A stretch of DNA of 64,000 bases from Mesorhizobium amorphae CCNWGS0123. GTDB taxonomy: Bacteria > Pseudomonadota > Alphaproteobacteria > Rhizobiales > Rhizobiaceae. How positions within the stretch are numbered: the first letter of the stretch is position 1; every line of letters starts with the position of its first letter. The notes beneath the pieces were generated by a model. That model saw only the letters and a program-made list of their open reading frames with translations. It was not told where the DNA came from and did not search any database. The position numbers and the translations under genes are program-made. The stretch covers positions 3,842,001 to 3,906,000 of the forward strand of contig NZ_CP015318.1 in assembly GCF_001686985.1 (NCBI RefSeq). Reading direction: 5' to 3'. Positions 50,154 through 59,064 of this stretch are shown piece after piece.

Positions 50154-52727
50154 ATGGCCAAGGAAACGCGCGGCGATTTCTATCCGGTACCTATCGTCGA
50201 TCAGAACACGCGTCCGGGCGCCGTCACCCGGCTCATCATCTTCATTGCCGTCCTGACCGGCGCCGCGATCATCTTCGGGCTTTTCCGCGAGCGCCTTGGC
50301 GATCCCTTCCTGCTTGGAATGCTGGGCGTGCTGGCGATGATCGGCGTCGGCTTCCTGTTCGCCACCGCAATCGGCTTCGTTCAGGTCGCGCCCCGCTCGA
50401 CCAGCGACGAGCTGTCGAAAGCCTTCGTCGATTCGATGTCGCAAGGCCTTCTGGTCACCGACACCAAAGGGCGTGTCGTCTACGCCAACCGCGCCTATGC
50501 CGACATGACGGGTGCTGCCTCGGCGACCGACCTCAAGACGGTCGAGGGGCTGCTTTCCGACGTTCCCGAGGCCTCGATGACCATCTATCGTCTGGCATCG
50601 GGCCTGCGCGACGGCCAGCCTGGCGACGGCGAATTCCGGCTGGCGCAGTCAATCAAGCCCGGCGCCGAGCCAGGGGCGCGCTGGTACCGCGCCCGCGCCC
50701 GCACCTTTGCCGTGCCCGGCCAGCGCTTGCCCATGCTCGCCTGGCAACTCGCCGACATCTCGCAGGAGCGGGCCGAGCAGGAGCGCTTCTTCCTCGACCT
50801 GCAAAAGGCGATCGATCACCTCGACCATGCCCCGGCCGGCTTCTTTTCGGCCGACCAGGAAGGCCGTGTCACCTATATCAACGCGACGCTCGCTGAGTGG
50901 CTGGGCATCGACCTTGCCAGTTTCACGCCCGGCGCCGTCTCCCTGCCGGAGATCGTCGCCGGCGACGGCATGGCGCTGGTCCGCTCGGTCAAGGCCGATC
51001 CGGGCACCACACGCAACGCCGTCATCGATCTCGATCTGACGACGATGACCGGCGAGGCGTTGCCGGTGCGTTTCATGCACCGTGTTTCGGCGAGCCGCGA
51101 AGGCATCGGCAGTCCGACCCGCACCATCGTACTGAACCGGACGCAAGGCGAGGATGCCTCCGCCGATCTTCGCGCCTCGGAGGTCCGCTTCACCCGGTTT
51201 TTCAATTCGACACCAATGGCGATCGCCGGCGTCGACGCCAGCGGCCGCATCCTGCGCACCAATGCGCCGTTCCTGTCGCTGTTTTCCTCCGTCGTCGACC
51301 GCGACGCTGTCGACCGCCGCGTGCGGCTCGACACGGTCATCCACGAGCGCGACCGGCCGGCATTTGCCGACGCCTTCGAAAAGGCACGCCAACGACAGGC
51401 CGACATCGAGCCGATCGACACGTTGCTGCCCGGCAATGACGACCGCCACATCCGCTTCTACGTCAATGCGGTCGCCGACGGCACCGGCGGCGAGGGGGCC
51501 GAGGAATCGGCCATCGTCTATGCCGTTGAGACCACCGAGCAGAAGGCGCTCGAAGGCCAGATGGCGCAGAGCCAGAAGATGCAGGCGGTCGGCCAGCTCG
51601 CCGGCGGCATCGCGCACGACTTCAACAACGTGCTGACCGCCATCATCATGGCCTCCGACCTTCTGCTGACCAATCACCGGCCGTCGGATCCGTCCTTCCC
51701 CGACATCATGAACATCAAGCAGAACGCCAACCGGGCGGCGTCGCTGGTGCGGCAGCTTCTGGCCTTCTCCCGCAAGCAGACCTTGCGGCCGGAGGTGCTC
51801 AACCTCACCGACGTGCTTGCCGACCTCAGGATGCTGCTCGCCCGCCTGGTCGGCAACGACATCAAGCTGAAGGTCGACCATGGCCGCGACCTGTGGCCGG
51901 TCAAGGTCGATATCGGCCAGTTCGAGCAGGTGGTGGTGAACCTCGCCGTCAACGCACGCGATGCGATGCCGGCCGGCGGCGACCTCACCGTGCGCACCCG
52001 CAACGTCACCGCGGAGGAATGCAAGACCTTCTCCTATCGCGAACTCACCCCGGCCGACTATGTGGTGGTCGAGGTCGAGGATACCGGCAGCGGCATCGCC
52101 CCCGATGTGCTGAAGAAGATATTCGAACCCTTCTTCACCACCAAGGAGGTCGGCAAGGGCACCGGTCTCGGCCTGTCGATGGTCTACGGCATCATCAAGC
52201 AGACCGGCGGCTTCATCTTCTGCGATTCCGAAGTCGGCAAGGGCTCGGTGTTCCGCATCTTCCTGCCGCGCCATATCGCCGAGGTCAGGACGGCAAGCGA
52301 GCCCGGCGAAGCGCCGGCGACCCCCGCCAAGCCGGCCGACACGGCCAAGGACTTGTCGGGCTCGGCCACCGTGCTGCTGGTCGAGGACGAGGATGCCGTG
52401 CGCATGGGCGGCATGCGGGCGCTAACGTCGCGCGGCTACACCGTTCACGAGGCCTCTTCGGGCGTCGAGGCGCTGGAGGTGTTCGAGGCGCTCGGCGGCA
52501 AGGTCGACATCGTCGTCTCCGACGTGGTGATGCCGGAAATGGACGGACCGACGCTGCTTGGCGAATTGCGCAAGCGCCAGCCGGACATCAAATTCGTCTT
52601 CGTCTCCGGCTATGCCGAGGATGCGTTCGCCAAAAACCTGCCGGCCGACGCGCATTTCGGCTTCCTGCCGAAGCCGTTCTCGCTCAAGCAACTGGCCACG
52701 ATCGTCAAGGACGTGCTGGAATCCTAA
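50154..52727 (+). CDS. cckA: CckA hybrid histidine kinase
   Basis: An 857-residue hybrid kinase of the alphaproteobacterial cell-cycle phosphorelay (CckA to ChpT to CtrA/CpdR). Two membrane helices lie at about 25-44 and 53-74, followed by PAS domains (about 85-200, 250-350 and 370-470). The dimerisation helix GQLAGGIAHDFNNVLTAI has phospho-acceptor His488. The ATPase domain ends with KGTGLGLSMVYGIIKQTGG, and the C-terminal receiver has Asp790 in VVSDVVMPEMDGPTLL. AGGGGGC precedes ATG 50154. chpT and ctrA are not in the window. A palindromic repeat begins directly after the stop. Confidence 0.96.
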   Translation: MAKETRGDFYPVPIVDQNTRPGAVTRLIIFIAVLTGAAIIFGLFRERLGDPFLLGMLGVLAMIGVGFLFATAIGFVQVAPRSTSDELSKAFVDSMSQGLLVTDTKGRVVYANRAYADMTGAASATDLKTVEGLLSDVPEASMTIYRLASGLRDGQPGDGEFRLAQSIKPGAEPGARWYRARARTFAVPGQRLPMLAWQLADISQERAEQERFFLDLQKAIDHLDHAPAGFFSADQEGRVTYINATLAEWLGIDLASFTPGAVSLPEIVAGDGMALVRSVKADPGTTRNAVIDLDLTTMTGEALPVRFMHRVSASREGIGSPTRTIVLNRTQGEDASADLRASEVRFTRFFNSTPMAIAGVDASGRILRTNAPFLSLFSSVVDRDAVDRRVRLDTVIHERDRPAFADAFEKARQRQADIEPIDTLLPGNDDRHIRFYVNAVADGTGGEGAEESAIVYAVETTEQKALEGQMAQSQKMQAVGQLAGGIAHDFNNVLTAIIMASDLLLTNHRPSDPSFPDIMNIKQNANRAASLVRQLLAFSRKQTLRPEVLNLTDVLADLRMLLARLVGNDIKLKVDHGRDLWPVKVDIGQFEQVVVNLAVNARDAMPAGGDLTVRTRNVTAEECKTFSYRELTPADYVVVEVEDTGSGIAPDVLKKIFEPFFTTKEVGKGTGLGLSMVYGIIKQTGGFIFCDSEVGKGSVFRIFLPRHIAEVRTASEPGEAPATPAKPADTAKDLSGSATVLLVEDEDAVRMGGMRALTSRGYTVHEASSGVEALEVFEALGGKVDIVVSDVVMPEMDGPTLLGELRKRQPDIKFVFVSGYAEDAFAKNLPADAHFGFLPKPFSLKQLATIVKDVLES

Positions 52728-52728
52728 G

Positions 52729-52773
52729 GCAATTCCAGGGAAAACTGCGTAGCGGTCTTCCGTCCGGAATTGC
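52729..52773 (+). repeat. 3'-end palindromic repeat, GCAATTCC-armed copy 2
   Basis: Same arms as the 4468 copy (GCAATTCC/GGAATTGC) and core GCGTAGCGGTCTTCCGTCC; starts one base after the cckA stop. The two copies are alignable over their full length. Confidence 0.7.
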
Positions 52774-52990
52774 GTAAAATCAGAATCAAATAGTCGCGCG
52801 CCCGCCCGAATGTGAAAAAGCACACAGACGCCCGTGCCGTGCCGTTTACAGGTGGCGGCGCCGGAGAACGAGCCGTCCGTTCATAACCAGTGAAATCCGG
52901 CCACTGGAGCTTCGCAATCGACGCTTGCGCATCGACGCCAGCCTGCCATGATTGCGGTGACAAACGCGGCGGGGAATTGGGGTAGATGCC

Positions 52991-53698
52991 GTGACGCCGC
53001 ACAATGAGGCTGGCAGGGGCGATTATGCCGAAACGGTGCTGTTGCCGGGTGACCCGGAGCGCGCCGAATGGATGGCTGAGACTTTTCTGGAAGCGCCGCG
53101 CTGCGTGAACCGCCGCAGGGGCGCGCTTGGCTTCACCGGGCTGTTTCGAGGCAAGCCCGTCAGCATCCAGTCGACCGGCATCGGCGCCTCGTCCTTCCTG
53201 ATCTACGCCCACGAGCTGCTGGATTTCCATCGTGTCAAAACGCTTATCCGCACCGGGACATGCGGTGGCCTGAGCGAGGACGTGGCGCTGCGCAGCGTCG
53301 TCATTTCGAGTGCCGTCCACGCCGAGAGTGAGCGCAGCGGCCAGGTCTTCGATCTGTACGAACGGGCAGGCCCCGATCCGGCGCTTCATGCGCTGGCGCT
53401 GCAAAGGGCCGCCGACCTTGGCATCGTCTGGAGCGCGGGGCTGACGGTCTGCAGCGACATATTCTACCACCCCGACGGGCGCGACCGCTTTGCTGAAGCG
53501 CAGGCGCTTGGGGCAGTGGCGGTCGATATGGAAACCAGCGCGCTTTACCGCATTTCAGCCCATTTCGGCGCGCGTGCCCTGTCGCTGCTGAACGTGGTCG
53601 ATCATGTCACCACCGGCGAGCAGACCGACTACTCCGAACGCCAGGCGCTTTTCACCGACATGACGCGGCTGGCGCTCGAAGTGGCGGTCGACAGCTAA
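52991..53698 (+). CDS. deoD: DeoD-type purine-nucleoside phosphorylase
   Basis: A 235-residue hexameric-type phosphorylase that cleaves purine nucleosides to base and ribose-1-phosphate. It follows E. coli DeoD throughout: DYAETVLLPGDPERAEWMAE near the start with the phosphate-binding GDP-R, LGFTGLFRGKPVSIQSTGIG, TGTCGGL, AVDMETSALY for ribose binding, and the base-binding Asp in VVDHVTTGEQT. GTG 52991 is the start that matches MTPHNEAGRGD to DeoD. The region between cckA and this gene (52774-52990) holds nothing else recognisable. Confidence 0.88.
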   Translation: MTPHNEAGRGDYAETVLLPGDPERAEWMAETFLEAPRCVNRRRGALGFTGLFRGKPVSIQSTGIGASSFLIYAHELLDFHRVKTLIRTGTCGGLSEDVALRSVVISSAVHAESERSGQVFDLYERAGPDPALHALALQRAADLGIVWSAGLTVCSDIFYHPDGRDRFAEAQALGAVAVDMETSALYRISAHFGARALSLLNVVDHVTTGEQTDYSERQALFTDMTRLALEVAVDS

Positions 53699-53745
53699 TG
53701 CATGTCGCCCAAAAGTGTGCAGCGGTTTTGGGACAACGACATGCA
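53699..53745 (+). repeat. 3'-end palindromic repeat, TGCATGTCG-armed copy
   Basis: TGCATGTCG and CGACATGCA are perfect outer arms, CCCAAAA and TTTTGGG inner arms, and GTGTGCAGCGG the loop. It begins directly after the deoD stop. Confidence 0.75.
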
Positions 53746-53760
53746 TAAAAACAATAACCA

Positions 53761-53800
53761 AAAGCGCGTCGCATGAGGCCGTTCAGCCGCGACGCGCTTT
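53761..53800. terminator. 12-bp perfect hairpin between deoD and the RHH gene
   Basis: AAAGCGCGTCGC and GCGACGCGCTTT with a 16-base loop. It ends in the stop codon of the minus-strand gene and probably terminates deoD transcription; A- and T-rich ends serve both directions. Confidence 0.7.
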
Positions 53801-54098
53801 AGGCGGCTTGCCGCTTCGGCGTCATCTGTTCTTCCGGCCGATGGCCGCGCAGATAAAGCGCGCAGGTGGTGCGCAGCATCGACGCGAAGTTCGGGATCTG
53901 GCCGTTGATCTCGATCGCCTCGTCATAGAGTTTTGAGATGAATTTCGGCGTTGTCAGACCCTGGCTGTCGGCGATCTCGTCGAGCAATGCCCAGAACGTT
54001 GCCTCGAGCTGGATGCTGGTCGAGTGGCCGTCGATGCGGATCGACCGGTTGATCTGGCGGTAGCCTTCCGGGTCCTGCCCGGCAAAAACCCTGCACAT
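53799..54098 (-). CDS. Ribbon-helix-helix domain protein
   Basis: A 99-residue protein of the ribbon-helix-helix (RHH_4) family often seen in rhizobia. The beta strand is in NRSIRIDGHSTSIQLE, followed by helix A FWALLDEIADSQG and helix B TPKFISKLYDEA; the C-terminus YLRGHRPEEQMTPK is basic. It may bind DNA, or as in some arc-like relatives act as an antitoxin, but no toxin gene is adjacent. GGGAGG precedes ATG 54098. Its target is unknown. Confidence 0.85.
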   Translation of the reverse strand: MCRVFAGQDPEGYRQINRSIRIDGHSTSIQLEATFWALLDEIADSQGLTTPKFISKLYDEAIEINGQIPNFASMLRTTCALYLRGHRPEEQMTPKRQAA

Positions 54099-54317
54099 GC
54101 TTACCTCCCATTTTGTTGGTTTTGGGCGCGACCGGCAGAGTCGGCACCTTTCAGCAGTCGCTCATCTTCATTCGGAAAACAGAAAACAGCAATCGGACTT
54201 TCGTCTTTGGCAGGAATGGCATCGGGCTTCCCGAGAGTTTCGCGTGGTAACCGGCTGCCACCACCTTTTCCCGCCGCCGCCCATAATCGCTCCAGTCACG
54301 CTGCAACGGAGACTGAT

Positions 54318-54713
54318 TTGGCGAAGGCGATCCACACCATGATCCGGGTTCTCGAAGAGGCCCGGTCCGTCGATTTCTACCGGAACGCCTTTGGACTCGA
54401 CGTTGCCGACCGGCTCGATTTCGAGACCTTCACGCTCGTCTATCTCAGCAATGCCGACATACCCTTTGAAGTCGAATTGACCGTCAACAAGGGCCGGCAA
54501 GAACCTTATGCGCTGGGTGACGGCTACGGCCATTTGGCGGTTTCCGTCGCCGACCTGGACAGCGAGCATGACCGGCTCGGCGCACTTGGCCTCAACCCGA
54601 AGAAGATCGTCGAGTTCAACCGCGATGGCGCGCTGCTCGCGCGCTTCTTCTTCATCGAGGATCCCGACGGCTACAAGATCGAGGTCCTGCAGCGTGGAGG
54701 GCGTTTCCAATAG
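54318..54713 (+). CDS. gloA: Glyoxalase I-type (lactoylglutathione lyase) VOC protein
   Basis: A 131-residue metalloenzyme likely to isomerise the methylglyoxal-glutathione adduct to lactoylglutathione. The four metal ligands are His6 (AIHTMIRV), Glu53 (PFEVELTVN), His72 (GYGHLAVSV) and Glu122 (KIEVLQRGG), nearly the same numbering as E. coli GloA. The start is set at TTG 54318 because GGAG lies six bases upstream and His6 is needed; the ATG at 54339 would remove it. The 220 bp before the gene hold only the divergent RHH promoter region. Confidence 0.88.
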   Translation: MAKAIHTMIRVLEEARSVDFYRNAFGLDVADRLDFETFTLVYLSNADIPFEVELTVNKGRQEPYALGDGYGHLAVSVADLDSEHDRLGALGLNPKKIVEFNRDGALLARFFFIEDPDGYKIEVLQRGGRFQ

Positions 54714-54791
54714 GGGATATCGGCCGCGCCAACCAGCGCGGCGCCAGCAACGGCACCTCTTGAGGTGCGAACAGCCAGCAGGGAGGAAATT

Positions 54792-55322
54792 ATGGTCACG
54801 ATCTACGAAAGGAAGCCCGGACTGTCGCGGCGCGAGCTTCTGAAACGCGGCGGCGCCAGCGCATTGCTCGTCATTTCAGGCAGTGCCGTCATCAGTCCGC
54901 AACATGCGTGGGGCTTGGAGACATCGGCACTCAAGCCCGAGACGATGGCGACGCTGATCCAGATGGCGCGCGACATCTACCCGCACGACCAGGTGCCCGA
55001 CAAATATTACGCCATCGCCGTCAAGGCGCATGACGAGCTGGCCGGCAAGGACCCGGCCCACAAGGATCTCATCGAAAACGGCATTGCCGATCTCGACACG
55101 AAGGCCGGCAGCGGCGGCTACCGCGGGCTTGGATGGGAGGAGCAGCGTGTTGCGCTGCTGAAGGACATCGAAACCTCGCCATTCTTCCAGGCCGTGCGCG
55201 GCGGTCTCGTCGTCAGCCTCTACAACCAGAAGGAGGTCTGGCCGATCTTCGGCTACGAGGGCGAATCCTATTCCAAGGGCGGCTACATCAAGCGCGGTTT
55301 CGACGACATCGAGTGGCTCTGA
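54792..55322 (+). CDS. Tat-exported small subunit of a GMC oxidoreductase (gluconate 2-dehydrogenase subunit 3-like)
   Basis: A 176-residue protein whose N-terminus has a twin-arginine signal, LSRRELLKRGG then ALLVISGSAVI, with cleavage expected near HAWG. The mature part, TMATLIQMARDIYPHD and LYNQKEVWPIFGYEGESYSK, matches the gluconate_2-dh3 family, which chaperones and exports the flavoprotein partner. The next gene encodes that GMC partner 48 bp downstream, so the two should travel together to the periplasm. GGGAGGAA precedes ATG 54792. Confidence 0.88.
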   Translation: MVTIYERKPGLSRRELLKRGGASALLVISGSAVISPQHAWGLETSALKPETMATLIQMARDIYPHDQVPDKYYAIAVKAHDELAGKDPAHKDLIENGIADLDTKAGSGGYRGLGWEEQRVALLKDIETSPFFQAVRGGLVVSLYNQKEVWPIFGYEGESYSKGGYIKRGFDDIEWL

Positions 55323-55370
55323 GCCTCGTTCGTCTCCAACCGCTTCAGTCAGACATCATGGGAGGAAACC

Positions 55371-56942
55371 ATGGCAGCACCATTTGATCTCAACAATGAC
55401 GGCGTGGTCGTCATCATCGGTTCGGGCGCCGGCGGCGGCACGCTCGGCAACGAACTCGCACAGAAGGGCGTCGATGTCGTCATCCTCGAGGCGGGCGCCC
55501 GTCACGAATATGATGACTTCGTCAACGACGAGTGGGACTCCTTCACCCAGCTTGCCTGGAAGGACAAGCGCACGACCTCGGGCGACTGGCGGGTGGCGAG
55601 GGATTTCCCCAACCTGCCGGCCTGGATCGTCAAATCCGTCGGCGGCTCGACCACTCATTGGGCAGGTGCCTCGCTGCGCTTCCAGGAGCACGAATTCAAG
55701 GCGCATTCGACCTACGGCAAGGTGGACGGCGCCAGCCTGCTCGACTGGCCGATCACGCTGGCCGAGATGGAACCCTATTATGCCAAGGCCGAAGCCAAGA
55801 TGGGCGTCACCGGCACCAATGACTGGCCGCGGCTGCCTGGCAACAACAACTTCAAGGTGCTGAAGGCCGGCGCCGACAAGCTTGGTTACAAGGAATGCCA
55901 CACCGGCAACATGGCCATCAATTCGGTCGATCGTGACGACCGCATGTCCTGCCAGCAGACCGGCTTCTGCTTCCAGGGCTGCAAATGGGGCGCCAAATGG
56001 TCGACGCTCTACACGGAGATCCCCAAGGGCGAGGCGACCGGCCACCTCGAGGTCAGGCCGAATGCCATGGCGGTCAAGATCAACCATGACGCCAGCGGCA
56101 AGGTGACCGGCGTCGTCTACGCCGACAAGGACGGCAAGCTGCAGGAGCAGAAGGCCCGCATCGTCGCGGTTGCCGGCAATTCCATCGAGAGCCCGCGCCT
56201 GCTGCTCAATTCGGAATCAGCCAAATTCCCGAACGGGCTCGCCAATTCGTCGGGGCAGGTGGGCAAGAACTACATGCGCCACACCACCGGTTCGGTCTAC
56301 GCCATCTTCGACAAGCCGGTGCACATGTATCGCGGCACCACCATGGCCGGCATCATCCGCGACGAGGCGCGTCATGATCCTTCACGCGGCTTCGTCGGTG
56401 GCTATGAAATGGAGACGCTCGCACTCGGCCTGCCGTTCATGGCCGCGTTCCTCAATCCCGGCGGCTGGGGCCGTTCCTTCACCACTGCGCTCGACCACTA
56501 CGACCACATGGCGGGCCTGTGGATCGTCGGCGAGGACATGCCGCGCGCGGAAAACCGCATCACCTTGCATGCCGACGAGAAGGACGAGCATGGCATGCCG
56601 ATCGCCGACGTCCATTTCGACGACCATGCCAACGACACCGCAATGCGCGATCACGCCTATAAACAGGGTCAGGCGCTCTATGCGGCGGTAGGCGCCACCC
56701 GGACGTTCCCGACGCCGCCCTATCCTTCGACCCACAATCTCGGCACCAACCGGATGAGCGAGAAGGCGGAAGATGGCGTCGTCAACAAGCATGGCCAGGC
56801 GCACGACATCAAGAACCTGTTCGTGTCCGACGGCAGCCAGTTCACCACCGGCGGGGCCGAGAACCCGACATTGACGATCGTCTCGCTGGCGATCCGCCAG
56901 GCCGACTACATCGCCAACCAGATGTCGGAAAAGAGCATTTAG
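55371..56942 (+). CDS. GMC-family FAD oxidoreductase (gluconate/glucose dehydrogenase large-subunit-like)
   Basis: A 523-residue GMC flavoprotein. FAD-binding IIGSGAGGGTLGNELAQKG is near residue 15, VKSVGGSTTHWAGASLRF follows, and the catalytic His region THNLGTNRMSEK with AENPTLTIVSLAIRQADY closes the C-terminus. The segment SCQQTGFCFQGCKWGAKW has cysteines spaced C-x5-C-x3-C, reminiscent of the 3Fe-4S binding segment in FAD glucose dehydrogenase. It has no own signal, so export relies on the Tat partner encoded upstream. The natural electron acceptor, a cytochrome c subunit, is not in the next genes. ATG 55371 with GGAGGA. Confidence 0.9.
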   Translation: MAAPFDLNNDGVVVIIGSGAGGGTLGNELAQKGVDVVILEAGARHEYDDFVNDEWDSFTQLAWKDKRTTSGDWRVARDFPNLPAWIVKSVGGSTTHWAGASLRFQEHEFKAHSTYGKVDGASLLDWPITLAEMEPYYAKAEAKMGVTGTNDWPRLPGNNNFKVLKAGADKLGYKECHTGNMAINSVDRDDRMSCQQTGFCFQGCKWGAKWSTLYTEIPKGEATGHLEVRPNAMAVKINHDASGKVTGVVYADKDGKLQEQKARIVAVAGNSIESPRLLLNSESAKFPNGLANSSGQVGKNYMRHTTGSVYAIFDKPVHMYRGTTMAGIIRDEARHDPSRGFVGGYEMETLALGLPFMAAFLNPGGWGRSFTTALDHYDHMAGLWIVGEDMPRAENRITLHADEKDEHGMPIADVHFDDHANDTAMRDHAYKQGQALYAAVGATRTFPTPPYPSTHNLGTNRMSEKAEDGVVNKHGQAHDIKNLFVSDGSQFTTGGAENPTLTIVSLAIRQADYIANQMSEKSI

Positions 56943-56964
56943 GCACTCCTCCCGACTGCCTACA

Positions 56965-57002
56965 GGCGCGGAACATATCTGGCATGTTCCGCGCCTTTTT
57001 TT
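56965..57002 (+). terminator. Rho-independent terminator of the GMC gene
   Basis: GGCGCGGAACAT and ATGTTCCGCGCC form a perfect 12-bp stem with a 7-base loop, followed by T7. Confidence 0.93.
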
Positions 57003-57035
57003 ACTGAGGCGGTGGCCAACGCCAGGCGTCGCCGC

Positions 57036-57431
57036 TCAGCCCTTGGTGCAGGTCGAGGCCGTAAAGGCGCCGTCGGGTTGCTTCATGATGATGTCGAAGG
57101 AAGGGCTGGTCTGGCCATCCAGGGTGGCTTGCGTCATCGAGATCGAATTGCCGCCGGTCGAGTAGCCACCGAGAGGGCCAAGCCAACTGATCACGCCGTT
57201 GGCGTCCATCTGGTAGTTGTAGGCTTGGGGCGCGGTCCCGAACGTCACAGGGCCGGTATAGACGTTGCCCTTGATGGTGATGTCGCCGAGGTTGAAGAAC
57301 AGGCCGAGCAGGTAGACCTCGCAATGATAGGTCCCGTCCGGCAGCTTGCCGTCAGTGAAGTCGGCACGTGCGCCAACCGTGCTGGCAGACAGAAGCACGA
57401 TGCTGAAAATGCAAGAAATCCTGGATGCCAT
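57036..57431 (-). CDS. Exported protein of unknown function (131 aa)
   Basis: A 131-residue secreted protein: signal peptide residues about 1-23 (FSIVLLSASTVGARA), mature part beta-rich with LPDGTYHCEVYLLGLFFNLG, DITIKGNVYTGPVTFG and two cysteines (Cys37 and one in FTASTCTKG) that may bridge. I do not recognise a family. It is divergent from the urea transporter with 305 bp between, so no shared role is implied. Confidence 0.75.
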   Translation of the reverse strand: MASRISCIFSIVLLSASTVGARADFTDGKLPDGTYHCEVYLLGLFFNLGDITIKGNVYTGPVTFGTAPQAYNYQMDANGVISWLGPLGGYSTGGNSISMTQATLDGQTSPSFDIIMKQPDGAFTASTCTKG

Positions 57432-57736
57432 GACGTCGCTCGCGTGAAGGCCGACCTTGCCTCATCTCCATGCCGGGCCGCAACCGTTGACGCATGTCGT
57501 CCTGATGTTGCGGGCTCAAAATTTAGGCATTGGTCGGATTTGGGCAAAATCTAGGCAGATGTGCGCAATTTCTCCTCATTCAAGATTTCGGTCGGCGCCA
57601 TTCATGCTTGGCATCTAATATAGTAACCGGCTGATAAGGCTTGGATATCCAGGATCAACCGACCTCATTTCACAGTTTGGCACGGTGGTTGCATAGCTTT
57701 GTTGCGGTGCAATCAACCAGCTCGGGAGTGTGGAAT
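57432..57736. other. 305-bp region upstream of urtA
   Basis: No gene here. It holds the sigma-54 promoter (57678-57692) and presumably upstream activator sites for NtrC; I do not find a convincing NtrC palindrome. The in-frame extension of urtA to 57641 translates this promoter and is rejected. Confidence 0.5.
57678..57693 (+). promoter_or_regulatory. Sigma-54 (-24/-12) promoter of urtABCDE
   Basis: TGGCACGGTGGTTGCA is an exact match to TGGCAC-N5-TTGC, with a T before the first GG as in YTGGCACG-N4-TTGCW. It ends 44 bp before the urtA ATG. It predicts RpoN- and probably NtrC-dependent transcription under nitrogen limitation. Confidence 0.85.
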
Positions 57737-59047
57737 ATGAGGGGAAATTTCTCAAAAATAACAAAAATGTTTTCGGCAAGCGTGGTTGCTGCCGGCCTGT
57801 TGGCGTCGGCTCCCGCGAGGGCGGCGGACGACACGATCAAGGTCGGTATCCTGCACTCGCTGTCGGGGACCATGGCGATTTCGGAGACGACGCTGAAGGA
57901 CGCCATGCTGATGCTCATCGAGGAGCAGAATGCCAAGGGCGGTCTGCTCGGCAAGAAACTCGAAGCGGTCGTCGTCGATCCGGCGTCCAACTGGCCGCTG
58001 TTCGCCGAAAAGGCGCGCGAGCTGATCTCCAAGGACAAGGTCGCCGCCGTGTTCGGCTGCTGGACCTCGGTGTCGCGCAAGTCGGTACTGCCGGTGTTCT
58101 CCGAGCTCGACAACATCCTCTTCTATCCCGTCCAGTATGAGGGCGAGGAAAGCGAGCGCAACGTGTTCTACACGGGTGCCGCGCCCAACCAGCAGGCGAT
58201 TCCCGCCGTCGATTATCTGATGAGCGAGGACGGCGGTTCGGTGAAGCGCTGGGTGCTGGAAGGCACCGACTATGTCTATCCGCGCACCACCAACAAGATA
58301 CTCGAAGCCTATCTCAAGGCGAAGGGCGTCGCCGCCGAGGACATCATGGTCAACTATACGCCGTTCGGCTTCTCCGACTGGCAGACCGAGGTTTCGGCGA
58401 TCAAGAAGTTCGGTTCGGCCGGCAAGAAGACCGCTGTCGTCTCCACCGTCAATGGCGACGCCAACGTGCCGTTCTACAAGGAGCTCGGCAACCAGGGCAT
58501 CAAGGCCGAGGACATCCCGGTCATGGCCTTCTCGGTCGGCGAGGAAGAGCTTGCCGGTCTCGACACCGCGCCGCTGGTCGGCCATCTCGCCGCCTGGAAC
58601 TACTTCGAAAGCGTCGACACGCCGGAGAACAAGAAGTTCATCGCCGACTGGCACAAGTTCATCAAGAACGACAAGCGCACCACCAACGATCCGATGGAAG
58701 CCCACTATATCGGCTTCAACATGTGGGTGAAGGCGGTCGAAAAGGCCGGCACCACCGATCCGGACAAGGTCATCGACGCCATGATCGGCGTCTCCGTGCC
58801 GAACCTGACCGGCGGCTATTCGACCATGATGCCGAACCACCACATCACCAAGCCAGTGCTGATCGGCGAGATCCAGGCCGACGGCCAGTTCGAGACGGTG
58901 TCGCAGACCCCCGGCCTCGTGATGGGCGACGAATGGTCCGACTACCTGCCGGACTCCAAGGACCTGATCTCCGATTGGCGCGCGCCTTTGTCCTGCGGCA
59001 ACTTCAACGTCGCCACCGGCAAGTGCGGCGGCAAGGGGACCAACTAA
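57737..59047 (+). CDS. urtA: Urea ABC transporter substrate-binding protein
   Basis: A 436-residue periplasmic binding protein of the urea system, part of the branched-chain amino acid transporter superfamily. The signal peptide spans about residues 1-28 (cleavage after ARA). The family core reads IKVGILHSLSGTMAISETTL, GCWTSVSRKSVLPVFSE, LFYPVQYEGEESERNVFYTGA and TYVYPRT-like GTDYVYPRTTNKILEAYL, which are UrtA hallmarks. The start is ATG 57737 with GGGAG upstream; the ORF upstream of it is promoter. It is the first gene of urtABCDE and is followed by two strong hairpins. Confidence 0.95.
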   Translation: MRGNFSKITKMFSASVVAAGLLASAPARAADDTIKVGILHSLSGTMAISETTLKDAMLMLIEEQNAKGGLLGKKLEAVVVDPASNWPLFAEKARELISKDKVAAVFGCWTSVSRKSVLPVFSELDNILFYPVQYEGEESERNVFYTGAAPNQQAIPAVDYLMSEDGGSVKRWVLEGTDYVYPRTTNKILEAYLKAKGVAAEDIMVNYTPFGFSDWQTEVSAIKKFGSAGKKTAVVSTVNGDANVPFYKELGNQGIKAEDIPVMAFSVGEEELAGLDTAPLVGHLAAWNYFESVDTPENKKFIADWHKFIKNDKRTTNDPMEAHYIGFNMWVKAVEKAGTTDPDKVIDAMIGVSVPNLTGGYSTMMPNHHITKPVLIGEIQADGQFETVSQTPGLVMGDEWSDYLPDSKDLISDWRAPLSCGNFNVATGKCGGKGTN

Positions 59048-59064
59048 TCCTCCCGGGTCTGACC

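Noticed and set aside
53799..54098. Toxin-antitoxin module at the ribbon-helix-helix gene
   Set aside because: No second small gene overlaps or adjoins it; neighbours are metabolic genes.
57641..57736. 32-residue N-terminal extension of UrtA
   Set aside because: It lies across the sigma-54 promoter, and the signal peptide begins at ATG 57737.
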